In this document: in pieces, positions 1 through 6,592 of the stretch
How positions within the stretch are numbered: position 1 is the first letter of the stretch
Layout: every line of letters begins with the position of its first letter
Assembly (NCBI GenBank): GCA_023393575.1
Contig: JAEWKX010000400.1
Location: 1-8,948, forward strand
Length of the DNA stretch: 8,948 nt
Direction: 5' to 3'
DNA from: Pseudomonadota bacterium
GTDB lineage: Bacteria; Pseudomonadota; Alphaproteobacteria; Rhizobiales; Rhizobiaceae
Position numbers and translations under genes: made by a program
Notes under the pieces: model-generated
Seen by the model: only the letters and a program-made list of their open reading frames with translations
The model's database searches: none
Told to the model about the DNA's origin: nothing

Positions 1-220
1 GTCTGGACCCGCGCCCGGTCCTGGCGCTCCTGTCGATGAAAGCAGGCATGATGAGAAGCGCGCGGTGCCGATTGCCGCAGCCATGGAACAAAAGACACAG
101 CCGGCGAAGGTGGAGGAAGAACCCGAGCCTGATCCGTTCTTCGGCCGCCCGCCGGATGATCCGGGCGTGAAGGATTCTGCGGTTTCCGCCCAGCCTGCCA
201 ACCGTCTCCGGCTTTTCTGA
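1..220 (+). CDS. C-terminal tail of an upstream gene, possibly HemY (heme biosynthesis)
   Basis: An open frame entering from the left edge (first full codon at 2) runs 72 codons to a TGA at 218-220. The visible part is a low-complexity tail rich in Pro, Glu, Asp and Ala, with the segment DPFFGRPPDDPGV about 30 residues before the end and a final RLRLF. No catalytic domain is in view. From memory, rhizobial HemY proteins (a TPR membrane protein linked to late heme synthesis) often end in a similar acidic, proline-rich tail containing PDDPGV, and a TerB-like gene commonly follows hemY in Rhizobiales; that is the basis for the tentative name. The next gene begins 11 nt downstream, with its Shine-Dalgarno sequence overlapping this stop codon, so the two are probably co-transcribed. 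That a real coding frame ends here is fairly sure; the identity is not. Confidence 0.5.
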   Translation, partial: SGPAPGPGAPVDESRHDEKRAVPIAAAMEQKTQPAKVEEEPEPDPFFGRPPDDPGVKDSAVSAQPANRLRLF

Positions 221-231
221 GGGGCGGTCGC

Positions 232-696
232 ATGTTCGAACGTTTTCAGGCCTTCATCCAGAGCCTTGCCGCAGATGGACCAGACAATGCTTTCGCACCG
301 GGCGATCCGCGCTTGGCTTTCGCAGCCCTCTGCTTCCAGGTGATGGAAGCCGACGGTACCGTTTCGGACGAAGAACAGCGGCACCTCCACGCCCTGCTGC
401 GCGAGCGTTACGACCTGGACGAAGACCGGCTCGCCGAGCTGATGCGCGCCGCACGCGACGCAGGCCATGAGGCGGTGGACTACTACCGCTTCACGTCGGA
501 CCTCAACCGGCATCTGGACTCCGACCGGCGAATCGAACTGCTGTGCGTCCTGTGGGATCTCGTGCATGCGGACGGCGAGCGGAGCGAAATGGAGGATCAC
601 GTGATCTGGCGGATCGCAGACCTCCTCGGCGTCTCCTCCCGCGATCGCGTCCTGCAGCGGCAGGAGGCACAGGCAAGGTCCGAGCCGGAGGCGTGA
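232..696 (+). CDS. TerB-like domain protein (COG4103 type)
   Basis: A 154-aa soluble, mostly helical protein. It shows the repeated signature of the TerB/tellurite-resistance-like fold: an ADG turn followed by acidic residues occurs twice, MEADGTVSDEE around residues 38-48 and VHADGERSEMED around 111-122. In TerB these acidic turns can bind metal; here they are symmetric halves of one compact helical bundle. Residues 1-25 and the charged tail after about 138 look non-conserved. The ATG at 232 is preceded by GAGGGG at 219-224, a good ribosome binding site overlapping the upstream stop. The stop at 694-696 overlaps the GTG start of the next gene. Despite the family name, single TerB-domain proteins of this type in rhizobia have no demonstrated role in tellurite resistance, and no other ter gene is present; function is unknown. 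Confidence 0.85.
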   Translation: MFERFQAFIQSLAADGPDNAFAPGDPRLAFAALCFQVMEADGTVSDEEQRHLHALLRERYDLDEDRLAELMRAARDAGHEAVDYYRFTSDLNRHLDSDRRIELLCVLWDLVHADGERSEMEDHVIWRIADLLGVSSRDRVLQRQEAQARSEPEA

Positions 697-1526
697 GGCA
701 ATTGAACGGGCCGTCCACGCAGGCAGGAATCCTTCGGGAATCAAGGAAGCTTCCCGTGCTGATGGTGCTTCACCAGGAGAACTCCTCGGCCGGCCGGGTC
801 GGCCAGATGCTGGTCGGGAAAGGATACCCTCTCGACATCCGCCGCCCGGCGCTCGGCGACCCTCTCCCGGAAACGCTTGCCGGTCATTCCGGTGCCGTCA
901 TCTTCGGCGGGCCGATGAGCGCCAACGACCCCGAACCCTATATCCGAAAGGAGACGGACTGGATCGGCGTACCGCTGAAGGAGGACAAGCCCTTCCTCGG
1001 CATATGTCTCGGCGCACAGATGATGGTTCGCCACCTTGGTGGCACGGTCTCGGCCCACAAGGAGGGCCTGGCGGAGATCGGCTGGTATCCCCTGCGGACC
1101 ACAGAGCATGGGCGGCTGCTGATGCCGCATTGGCCGCAGATGGTCTATCACTTCCACCGGGAGGGCTTCAGCCTGCCCCACGGCGCGCAGCGCCTTGCGG
1201 AAGGCGATGCCTATCCCAACCAGGCGATCCGCTACGGGCAGAACGCCTGGGGTGTCCAATTCCACGCCGAGCTGACGCGCGCCATGATGCAGCGCTGGGT
1301 GGTACGGGGCGAGCATCGCTTCGTCATGCCCAACGCCCAGAAGGGCAGCGAGCATCTCGAGGGCAGAATGATCTTCGATGCGCCGCTCCGGCAATGGCTC
1401 TGGAGCTTCCTCGATCTGGTCTTCGATCGGCAGGAGAGCAAGGTCGCGGCGGGAAAGCCGGCTGAGCCGCAGGCAGCCGCCCCCGCCGGAGCCACGCAGC
1501 CGGCTCCCGGGCCCTATGGACGTTAG
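693..1526 (+). CDS. Class I glutamine amidotransferase-like protein
   Basis: A 277-aa protein of the GMP-synthase-type glutamine amidotransferase superfamily (COG0518). The triad is intact: nucleophile Cys105 in GICLGAQ (residues 103-109), His191 and Glu193 in GVQFHAE (187-193). GGPMSAND at 72-79 forms the usual oxyanion strand region. The enzyme should hydrolyse glutamine and pass ammonia to a partner or act on a small gamma-glutamyl compound; there is no synthetase domain and no obvious partner nearby. The last 30 residues are an Ala/Pro/Gln-rich disordered tail. The chosen GTG start at 693 shares GTGA with the TerB stop, suggesting translational coupling, but its GGAG at 687-690 is very close. 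TTG at 702 or ATG at 762 are alternatives; homology of the core begins around PVLMVLHQEN (21-30), so all starts keep the domain. Its TAG overlaps the stop of the convergent MFS gene. Confidence 0.88.
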   Translation: MRQLNGPSTQAGILRESRKLPVLMVLHQENSSAGRVGQMLVGKGYPLDIRRPALGDPLPETLAGHSGAVIFGGPMSANDPEPYIRKETDWIGVPLKEDKPFLGICLGAQMMVRHLGGTVSAHKEGLAEIGWYPLRTTEHGRLLMPHWPQMVYHFHREGFSLPHGAQRLAEGDAYPNQAIRYGQNAWGVQFHAELTRAMMQRWVVRGEHRFVMPNAQKGSEHLEGRMIFDAPLRQWLWSFLDLVFDRQESKVAAGKPAEPQAAAPAGATQPAPGPYGR

Positions 1527-2758
1527 CCCCCCGGAGCATCCAGGCTGTCGATCCGGCGCAGCTGGGGGAAGCGCATCGCCCAGATCCACGCCACCGCCAG
1601 GGTCCCGGCCCCACCGATGACGACGGCGGGCACCGCACCGAAGATGGATGCCATGGTGCCGGCACGGAATTCGCCGAGTTCGTTGGATGCGCCCACGAAC
1701 ACCATGTTCACCGCGTTGACGCGGCCGCGAACTTCGTCCGGCGTCCAGAGCACGATCAGCGTCTCCCGGACATAGACCGAGATCATGTCCGAGGCCCCCA
1801 TCAGCATGAGCGCGGCGATCGACAGCCACACGGCCTGCGACAGGCCGAAGATGATCGTGCCGGCACCGAACAGTGCGACGCCGACGAACATCGCGACGCC
1901 GGCGCGGTGCCGGATGGGGTAGAAGGCGAGCCACAGGGCGACCGCCACCGCCCCGATCCCCGGCGCCGCGCGCAGGAGCCCCAGGCCCCAAGGCCCGAGC
2001 ACCAGGATATCACGCGCGAAGATGGGCATCAGCGCCACCGCTCCGCCCAGGAGCACCGCGAACAGGTCGAGAGAGATGGCGCCGAGCACCACCTTTTCCT
2101 GTCCTATGAACCGGAAGCCGGCGAGGATTTCGCTCCAGCTCACGGTTCTCGATCCCGTCCGCTGCGCCGGCTTCGGGATCAGGACGACGAGAACGACCGC
2201 CAGCGCAAGCATGCCGAGTGCCACGCAGTAGGCGATGGTTGCACCTATGCCGTAGAGCAGCCCCCCGGCGACCGGACCGACGATCGAGGCTGTCTGCCAT
2301 GAGGACGAGTTCCAGGCGATGGCATTCGCCAGGTCACGTTCCGGCACGAGGTTCGGTGCCAGCGACTGCACGGCGGGGCCCATGAAGGCGCGCTCGATGC
2401 CGAAGACCGTAAGGATGACGAAGACCGCCCAAGGGATGAAGAGCCCGGCGCTCGTCAAAAGGAGAAGTGCCAGCGCACAGGCGGCCCCCACCACAAGGCA
2501 GATGGCGACGATAGCCCGCCGATTGTAACGGTCGGCGACGGAACCGGTGACCAGGATGAGCAGCAGCGAGGGCAGGAACTGGAACAGGCCGATCAGGCCG
2601 AGATAAAGCGCACTCCCCGTCTCGTCGTACATCTGCCAGCCGACCGACACGCTGATGATCTGGATGGCGAAGGCAGCGAGGAAACGAGCCGTGAAGAACC
2701 TCGCATAGGAGGCGTGCCTGAACGCTGCAAAGCGGTCGCCGGTGATAGGAGTGGACAT
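1523..2758 (-). CDS. MFS_3-type major facilitator transporter (putative exporter)
   Basis: A 411-aa inner-membrane protein with the hydrophobic pattern of a 12-helix major facilitator. MFS motif A lies between helices 2 and 3: [10 protein letters not shown] at residues 72-81. The segments [20 protein letters not shown] (about 131-149) and [11 protein letters not shown] (344-354) are typical of the MFS_3/EntS-like group, whose characterised members export siderophores or drugs by proton antiport. The substrate here is unknown and no siderophore or regulator gene is adjacent. The ATG at 2758 is chosen because family similarity starts there; it lacks a clear Shine-Dalgarno. A GTG at 2809 would add 17 residues and has a modest GGA 6 nt upstream, so the longer form is possible. 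A TTGACA on this strand (2867-2872) could be a -35 element, but no convincing -10 pairs with it. The TAA overlaps the stop of the convergent amidotransferase gene, leaving no intergenic terminator. Confidence 0.88.
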   Translation of the reverse strand: MSTPITGDRFAAFRHASYARFFTARFLAAFAIQIISVSVGWQMYDETGSALYLGLIGLFQFLPSLLLILVTGSVADRYNRRAIVAICLVVGAACALALLLLTSAGLFIPWAVFVILTVFGIERAFMGPAVQSLAPNLVPERDLANAIAWNSSSWQTASIVGPVAGGLLYGIGATIAYCVALGMLALAVVLVVLIPKPAQRTGSRTVSWSEILAGFRFIGQEKVVLGAISLDLFAVLLGGAVALMPIFARDILVLGPWGLGLLRAAPGIGAVAVALWLAFYPIRHRAGVAMFVGVALFGAGTIIFGLSQAVWLSIAALMLMGASDMISVYVRETLIVLWTPDEVRGRVNAVNMVFVGASNELGEFRAGTMASIFGAVPAVVIGGAGTLAVAWIWAMRFPQLRRIDSLDAPGG

Positions 2759-2834
2759 CGGAGAGAGCTTTCGAGAGCCGATCCGCGCTTGAGCGGAGCC
2801 GTTAAACACGTTGGTCCGGCGCCCGAGCGCGGCA

Positions 2835-2863
2835 CTTGCCCGTTAGTTCGCCAATGTCTACAT
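2835..2863 (+). promoter_or_regulatory. Housekeeping sigma promoter for yggT-yggU
   Basis: CTTGCC at 2835-2840 and CTACAT at 2858-2863 are separated by exactly 17 nt, each differing by one base from the rhizobial housekeeping consensus CTTGAC-N17-CTATAT. Transcription would start near 2870, giving a leader of about 20 nt that holds the GGAGA ribosome binding site of yggT. Location and consensus agree, but no transcript evidence is available. Confidence 0.6.
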
Positions 2864-2890
2864 GTCTGTCAACAAGAAATGGAGACCTTG

Positions 2891-3181
2891 ATGCTCGCGC
2901 TGTTTCAGACGATCGATCTGGCTTTGAACCTCTATACCTGGGTGCTGATCGCCAGCGCCATCTTCTCCTGGCTCTATGCCTTCAACGTCATCAATTCCCG
3001 CAATCAGTTCGTGAATGCGATCGGCACCTTTCTCTACAACGTCACGGAACCCGTGCTGCGCCCGATCCGCCGCATCATGCCGGATCTCGGCGGCATCGAC
3101 ATCTCGCCGATCATCGTCCTGCTGATCATCTTCTTCCTTCGTTCGCTCCTGTGGACAAGCCTTTACCCGCTGGTTGCGTGA
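2891..3181 (+). CDS. yggT: YggT family membrane protein
   Basis: A 96-aa integral membrane protein, the usual size of single-repeat YggT proteins. A first helix covers about residues 8-32, a cytoplasmic-type loop carries the family hallmark EPVLRPIRR (53-61), then IDISPI (69-74) leads into a second helix to about 92. YggT proteins belong to the Ycf19/CCB3 group; bacterial members have been linked to osmotic and membrane homeostasis, but the molecular role is unsettled. The ATG at 2891 is chosen over the in-frame ATG at 2879 because GGAGA (2881-2885) sits 5 nt upstream of 2891 and the family N-terminus begins there. The TGA overlaps the GTG start of the DUF167 gene (GTGA at 3178-3181), so the pair is a translationally coupled operon, the same neighbour order as E. 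coli yggT-yggU. Confidence 0.92.
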   Translation: MLALFQTIDLALNLYTWVLIASAIFSWLYAFNVINSRNQFVNAIGTFLYNVTEPVLRPIRRIMPDLGGIDISPIIVLLIIFFLRSLLWTSLYPLVA

Positions 3182-3492
3182 GCCTTCCCTACAGCCTTCA
3201 TCCCGATCATCTCCGGCTGTCCGTTCGGCTGATCCCCGGCGCCGGACGAGACGGTGTGGAGGGAATAGAGACGACGGATGACGGATCAGTCTTCCTGAAG
3301 GCGCGCGTCACCGCCGTTGCAGAGGGCGGCAAGGCGAACAGGGCGCTGCTCGAATTGCTGGCGAAGGTGCTCCGCCGGCCGAAAAGCTCCCTCTCCATTC
3401 TCAGCGGCGAAACGGCGCGCAAAAAAATCCTCCGGATCGAAGGCGACCCGGAGGATCTGGTATTGCGGATGAAGACCTTGATCGGGTCCTGA
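3178..3492 (+). CDS. yggU: DUF167 / UPF0235 family protein (YggU-like)
   Basis: A 104-aa small cytoplasmic protein of the DUF167 (UPF0235, YggU) family. Visible family features are the [14 protein letters not shown] strand-turn (17-30), the hallmark GGKAN at 50-54 preceding the long helix, and the [14 protein letters not shown] strand (76-89). Biochemical function is unknown. The GTG start at 3178 overlaps the yggT stop by 4 nt; there is no methionine codon that would keep the conserved N-terminal strand. The TGA at 3490-3492 directly abuts the last base of the convergent ppa gene, with no base between them. Codons 82-93 also contain a perfect 9-bp inverted repeat that works as an apparent terminator for ppa on the other strand, so this stretch carries two kinds of information. 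Confidence 0.9.
   Translation: MSLPYSLHPDHLRLSVRLIPGAGRDGVEGIETTDDGSVFLKARVTAVAEGGKANRALLELLAKVLRRPKSSLSILSGETARKKILRIEGDPEDLVLRMKTLIGS
3421..3456 (-). terminator. Intrinsic terminator of ppa, inside yggU coding sequence
   Basis: Read on the minus strand, ATCCTCCGG (3456-3448) and CCGGAGGAT (3435-3427) form a perfect 9-bp stem around a 12-nt loop, followed immediately by a run of T (3427-3421), the classic factor-independent layout. It begins 36 nt past the ppa stop codon. The whole element lies in the 3' part of the yggU reading frame. On the plus strand the hairpin is not followed by T residues, so it should act only on ppa transcription. Confidence 0.78.
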
Positions 3493-4026
3493 TTACTTCT
3501 TGCCCTTGAAGCGCTCGATCGCCTCGACGATCAGCTGCTTTGCGACCGAGACGTCCTGCCAGCCGCCGATCTTCACCCACTTGCCGGGCTCCAGATCCTT
3601 GTAGTGCTCGAAGAAGTGCTCGATCTGCTTCAGCGTGATTTCCGGAAGGTCGCTGTAGTTCTCGATCTTGTCGTACCGGCGCGTCAGCTTCGGCGCCGGA
3701 ACGGCAATGATCTTTTCGTCCTTGCCGCCGTCGTCTTCCATGACCATCACGCCGATCGGACGGACGTTGATGACGCAGCCCGGAACCAGCGGCCGGGTGT
3801 TGCAGATCAGGACGTCTATCGGGTCGCCATCCTCGGACAGCGTGTGCGGCACGAAGCCGTAGTTCCCCGGATAGGTCATGGGCGTGTACAGGAAGCGATC
3901 GACGATGAGGGCGCCCGCGTCCTTGTCCATTTCGTACTTGATGGGGTGTCCGCCGACCGGCACTTCGACGATGACGTTGACGTCATCAGGCGGGTTTTTT
4001 CCTATGGAAATCGCATCGATACGCAT
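3493..4026 (-). CDS. ppa: Inorganic pyrophosphatase (family I)
   Basis: A 177-aa cytoplasmic enzyme hydrolysing pyrophosphate to two phosphates with Mg2+, which pulls biosynthetic reactions forward. All active-site residues known from the E. coli enzyme are present at an offset of +1: Glu21, Lys30, Glu32, Arg44, Tyr52, Tyr56, the signature DGDPID with Asp66, Asp68 and Asp71, Asp98, Asp103, Lys105, Tyr142 and Lys143. Length equals that of other rhizobial PPases. The ATG at 4026 has an excellent ribosome binding site (GGGGAG, 4-5 nt upstream); an in-frame extension to 4107 would start before the probable promoter and lacks homology. Transcription probably begins just upstream and ends at the hairpin inside yggU. 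Confidence 0.97.
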   Translation of the reverse strand: MRIDAISIGKNPPDDVNVIVEVPVGGHPIKYEMDKDAGALIVDRFLYTPMTYPGNYGFVPHTLSEDGDPIDVLICNTRPLVPGCVINVRPIGVMVMEDDGGKDEKIIAVPAPKLTRRYDKIENYSDLPEITLKQIEHFFEHYKDLEPGKWVKIGGWQDVSVAKQLIVEAIERFKGKK

Positions 4027-4059
4027 TCTTCTCCCCAAGGTGAGGTGTGACGATGCGCC

Positions 4060-4088
4060 TCGATACTGGGTATTATGCTGCAAGGCAA
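4060..4088 (-). promoter_or_regulatory. Possible ppa promoter
   Basis: On the minus strand TTGCCT (4088-4083) is followed after 17 nt by TATCGA (4065-4060). Spacing is ideal and the -35 half is a reasonable match, the -10 half is weak. The predicted start near 4053 would give a leader of about 27 nt carrying the strong ppa ribosome binding site. The GNAT gene ends 102 nt upstream of ppa, so read-through from it is an alternative. Confidence 0.35.
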
Positions 4089-4128
4089 CAAGGCTTTGGT
4101 CTGGCACCGGATCATGCCGCGTAAGATG

Positions 4129-4638
4129 TCAGCGGGGCCAGACGAAACCGATCTTCCTCAGCGAGGTCCCGCCGAAGTCCTCCATCCCCTCCACCATGTC
4201 GAGCCCGCCATGGCGGCGGAAGAAGCGGGCGGCATGCTCGCTGTCCTCCAGGCACCAGACCACGAGGCCGTCGCATCCAAGCGATTTCAGGAGACGCCGG
4301 CTCTCGCCGAACAGGCGGCGTCCGAGGCCGATCCCCTGGAACTCCGGCCTGAGATAGATCTCGTAGACCTCACCGTCGTAGGGAAGCGCCTTGGCGCGGT
4401 TCAGTCCGATCGTGGCGTAGCCGGCGATCGTGCCCCCGACGTCGAGGACGAGGAGCGTCGCAGGCCCCCGCGTCGCCTTGCGCCACCATGTTTCGCCGCG
4501 CCGCTCGAGCATCTGCGTGAGCGGCTTGTGCGGAATGAGGCCCGCATAGGTCTGGCTCCAGGACACACGGTGCGTATCCGCTATTGCGGTCGCATCCTGC
4601 GGCTCGGCGCGCCGAACGTCGATGGCTAACGTTTTCAT
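4129..4638 (-). CDS. GNAT family N-acetyltransferase
   Basis: A 169-aa single-domain GCN5-related acetyltransferase. It transfers acetyl from acetyl-CoA to an amine; the substrate is not predictable. Evidence: an N-terminal RRAEPQDATAIADTHRVSW segment typical of GNAT helix 1, a beta-4 strand EIYLRP (93-98), and acetyl-CoA loop motif A as FQGIGLGRRLF (100-110), matching Q-x-x-G-x-G/A. The C-terminal half contains ARFFRRHGG (137-145), the usual position for the FYE/KxGF helix-strand. The ATG at 4638 is chosen because the domain starts a few residues later; its ribosome binding site (GAG 7 nt upstream) is weak. The frame is open upstream to 4851, but that extension runs through the leuC terminator and is not protein-like. 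It precedes ppa on the same strand with a 102-nt gap. Confidence 0.88.
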   Translation of the reverse strand: MKTLAIDVRRAEPQDATAIADTHRVSWSQTYAGLIPHKPLTQMLERRGETWWRKATRGPATLLVLDVGGTIAGYATIGLNRAKALPYDGEVYEIYLRPEFQGIGLGRRLFGESRRLLKSLGCDGLVVWCLEDSEHAARFFRRHGGLDMVEGMEDFGGTSLRKIGFVWPR

Positions 4639-4732
4639 AACGTCACTCTGAACCCGTTCATCGGGTCTCGCGATAGCATCATACAATCCATGAACGCCTT
4701 TCCCCAGCAATGGTTCTGGCGTCACGAGATCA

Positions 4733-4762
4733 ATGTTAACGCTTTTTTTACATCTCTCACAA
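4733..4762 (-). promoter_or_regulatory. Possible promoter of the GNAT gene
   Basis: On the minus strand TTGTGA (4762-4757) lies 17-18 nt before TTAACA/TAACAT (4739-4733), with an A-tract (seven or more) in the spacer. This is the most AT-rich stretch between the leuC terminator and the GNAT gene. The leader would be about 90 nt and includes a short ACCCG/CGGGT hairpin near 4651-4665. Weak consensus; offered as the best candidate only. Confidence 0.3.
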
Positions 4763-4816
4763 GGCTGTCCGGGAAGGAGACACAACAATCCCTGCGCAGG
4801 ACCGGGTGCCCAAACG

Positions 4817-4841
4817 AAAAATGCCGCCCGAGGGCGGCATT
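4817..4841 (-). terminator. Intrinsic terminator of leuC
   Basis: On the minus strand AATGCCGCC, a CTCG loop and GGCGGCATT form a 9-bp GC-rich stem (4841-4820) followed by a T tract (4821-4817). It lies 26 nt beyond the leuC stop codon, before the possible promoter of the next gene, and marks the end of the leuC transcript. Confidence 0.9.
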
Positions 4842-4866
4842 CGCGTCTCAAAAGCCTGCTGGCCCT

Positions 4867-6276
4867 CTATTTCCACTCGCGGATATCAACGAAATGGCCG
4901 GCGACCGCAGCCGCCGCCGCCATGACCGGCGATACGAGGTGCGTGCGGCCCTTGTAGCCCTGGCGGCCCTCGAAGTTGCGGTTCGAGGTCGAGGCGCAGC
5001 GCTCTTCCGGCCTCAGCCGGTCGTCGTTCATGGCAAGGCACATGGAACATCCCGGCTCGCGCCATTCGAAGCCGGCATCCTTGAAGATCTTGTCGAGACC
5101 CTCGGCTTCCGCCTGTTCCTTGACGAGACCGGAGCCCGGCACCACCATGGCCGACACCGTCGGCGCGACATGGCGGCCTTCGAGGACCTTGGCGGCCGCC
5201 CGCAAGTCCTCGATGCGGCCGTTGGTGCAGGAGCCGATGAAGACGCGGTCGATGGCGATGTCGGTGATCTTCGTGCCCGGCTTCAGGCCCATATAGTCCA
5301 GGGCCCGCCATTTCGAGGCGCGCTTCGTCTCGTCCTGGATCTCGTCCGGGTTCGGCACCACGCCCTGCACCGAGATGACGTCTTCCGGCGACGAACCCCA
5401 GGACACGATCGGCGGCAGGTTTGCGGCGTCGAGCACCACGACCTTGTCGAAATGCGCGCCCTCGTCCGTGTGCAGCGTCTTCCAGTAGTCCAGCGCCATG
5501 TCCCAGGCCTTGCCTTTCGGAGCGCGGGGCTTGTCGTTGATGTAAGCGAAGGTCGTCTCGTCCGGTGCGATCAGGCCGGCGCGGGCGCCACCCTCGATCG
5601 TCATGTTGCAGATCGTCATGCGGCCTTCCATCGACAGCGAGCGGATGGCCTCGCCTGCAAATTCGATCACATGGCCGGTGCCGCCCGCGGTACCGATCTC
5701 TCCGATGATGGCGAGGATGATGTCCTTGGCGGTCACGCCCTGCGGGAGCTTCCCGTCGACGCGCACCAGCATGTTCTTCGCCTTCTTCTGCACCAGCGTC
5801 TGTGTGGCGAGCACATGCTCCACTTCCGAGGTGCCTATGCCGTGCGCAAGCGCGCCGAAGGCGCCATGGGTCGAGGTATGGCTGTCGCCGCAGACGATGG
5901 TCATGCCCGGCAGCGTGAAGCCCTGCTCCGGCCCGACGATATGGACGATGCCCTGCCGCTTGTCCTTTTCGGAATAGTATTCGACACCGAAGTCGTGGGC
6001 GTTCCGTGCCAGCGCCTCGACCTGGATGCGGCTTTCCTCGTTCTTGATGCCGATATGACGGTCCGGCGTCGTCGGCACGTTATGATCGACGACGGCGAGC
6101 GTCTTTTCAGGTGCCCTGACCTTGCGGCCGGCCAGGCGCAGGCCCTCGAAGGCCTGCGGGCTCGTCACCTCGTGGACGAGGTGACGGTCGATGTAGAGGA
6201 GACAGGTTCCGGTCTCGTCCTGGCTGACGACGTGGTCGTCCCAGATCTTGTCGTACAGGGTGCGGGGTGCGCTCAT
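4867..6276 (-). CDS. leuC: 3-isopropylmalate dehydratase large subunit
   Basis: A 469-aa aconitase-superfamily subunit that, with LeuD, isomerises 2-isopropylmalate to 3-isopropylmalate in leucine synthesis. The [4Fe-4S] ligands are present: Cys350 in [10 protein letters not shown], and Cys410 and Cys413 in GCSMCLAMN, three residues on from the E. coli positions. [17 protein letters not shown] (130-139) and the C-terminal [12 protein letters not shown] are all typical, and the sequence is full length. ATG at 6276 ([12 protein letters not shown]) gives the normal rhizobial length; an ATG three codons upstream (6285) is possible but neither has a strong Shine-Dalgarno (GGATGG before 6276). LeuD is not adjacent, as is usual in rhizobia where the leu genes are scattered. 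It has its own terminator downstream and probably its own promoter about 200 nt upstream. Confidence 0.97.
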   Translation of the reverse strand: MSAPRTLYDKIWDDHVVSQDETGTCLLYIDRHLVHEVTSPQAFEGLRLAGRKVRAPEKTLAVVDHNVPTTPDRHIGIKNEESRIQVEALARNAHDFGVEYYSEKDKRQGIVHIVGPEQGFTLPGMTIVCGDSHTSTHGAFGALAHGIGTSEVEHVLATQTLVQKKAKNMLVRVDGKLPQGVTAKDIILAIIGEIGTAGGTGHVIEFAGEAIRSLSMEGRMTICNMTIEGGARAGLIAPDETTFAYINDKPRAPKGKAWDMALDYWKTLHTDEGAHFDKVVVLDAANLPPIVSWGSSPEDVISVQGVVPNPDEIQDETKRASKWRALDYMGLKPGTKITDIAIDRVFIGSCTNGRIEDLRAAAKVLEGRHVAPTVSAMVVPGSGLVKEQAEAEGLDKIFKDAGFEWREPGCSMCLAMNDDRLRPEERCASTSNRNFEGRQGYKGRTHLVSPVMAAAAAVAGHFVDIREWK

Positions 6277-6317
6277 GGCTGCCATCCATTGCAGGGATTA
6301 TGACGAATTGGGAGAGT

Positions 6318-6337
6318 CCGGCACGTATCGCTGCCGG
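6318..6337 (-). other. Hairpin in the leuC leader
   Basis: CCGGCA and TGCCGG form a perfect 6-bp GC-rich stem with an 8-nt loop, 41 nt before the leuC start codon. No T run follows on the minus strand, so it is not an intrinsic terminator by itself; it could be an mRNA structure or chance. Confidence 0.4.
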
Positions 6338-6354
6338 TGCGAACACGGATCGGT

Positions 6355-6471
6355 TCAGCTAAGTCGGCTGTTCAGTGCGCCATGGACGCGTGCGAAGAAG
6401 CGTGCCGGCAGACGCTTGTGGTCCTGCAGCACGATGAACTGGTTCGCGAGGCATCCGAATTTCGATCCCAT
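6355..6471 (-). CDS. Possible 38-aa small ORF in the leuC leader
   Basis: From ATG at 6471 an open frame of 38 codons ends in TGA at 6355; an in-frame ATG at 6510 would make it 51 aa. The predicted product is basic with several Phe and Leu residues (LANQFIVLQDHKRL, PARFFARVHGAL). Codons are mostly C- or G-ending, like real genes here. The predicted start of transcription from the 6507-6479 promoter falls within about one base of the 6471 ATG, so it could be translated leaderless, a mode common in alphaproteobacteria. No Shine-Dalgarno precedes either ATG, I recognise no family, and the opposite strand is also open here, so this may be non-coding. Confidence 0.25.
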   Translation of the reverse strand: MGSKFGCLANQFIVLQDHKRLPARFFARVHGALNSRLS

Positions 6472-6478
6472 GACGCCG

Positions 6479-6507
6479 TTATTAGCAGTTTTGCGACAAG
6501 CGTTCAA
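6479..6507 (-). promoter_or_regulatory. Probable leuC promoter
   Basis: On the minus strand TTGAAC (6507-6502) and TAATAA (6484-6479) are separated by exactly 17 nt in the only AT-rich patch of the rplS-leuC spacer, downstream of the rplS terminator. This would give leuC an untranslated leader of about 195 nt. Matches are partial in both hexamers. Confidence 0.45.
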
Positions 6508-6545
6508 CATGAACGAATCTGCCGCCGGACACACGCGGAAAACAG

Positions 6546-6571
6546 AAAAGGCGGCTCGACGGCCGCCTTTT
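6546..6571 (-). terminator. Intrinsic terminator of rplS
   Basis: AAAAGGCGGC (6546-6555) and GCCGCCTTTT (6562-6571) form a perfect 10-bp stem with a 6-nt loop. On the minus strand it lies 21 nt after the rplS stop and the stem ends in TTTT followed by CTGTTTT. The A/T arms make it look bidirectional, but only the minus strand has a gene ending here. Confidence 0.88.
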
Positions 6572-6592
6572 CCATATCCACTGGGATGAAGC

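Larger units (their letters stand above)
6277..6545 (-). other. Long leader / spacer upstream of leuC
   Basis: Together with the rplS terminator this makes the 316-nt gap between rplS and leuC. It contains a plausible minus-strand promoter at 6507-6479, a short ORF with coding-like codon use ending at 6355, and a 6-bp hairpin at 6337-6318. It has no run of leucine codons of the kind used in classical leu attenuators and no second T-tailed hairpin. Confidence 0.6.

Noticed and set aside
1457..1507. Inverted repeats GCCGGCT/AGCCGGC and GGAGCC/GGCTCC near the end of the amidotransferase gene
   Set aside because: They lie in an Ala/Pro-coding GC-rich tail where chance pairing is common, and only three T residues follow on the MFS strand.
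741..1991. Long minus-strand open frame across the amidotransferase and MFS genes
   Set aside because: It is Arg/Gly/Pro-rich with no domain, and lies antisense to a gene with an intact Cys-His-Glu triad; typical of high-GC shadow frames.
4097..4143. 7-bp inverted repeat GTCTGGC/GCCAGAC spanning the GNAT stop codon
   Set aside because: The arms are 31 nt apart with no T run after the structure, so it does not qualify as a terminator.
4690..6303. 537-codon plus-strand open frame antisense to leuC
   Set aside because: leuC is unmistakable on the other strand with all cluster ligands; the antisense product is Arg/His/Asp-rich with no recognisable fold.
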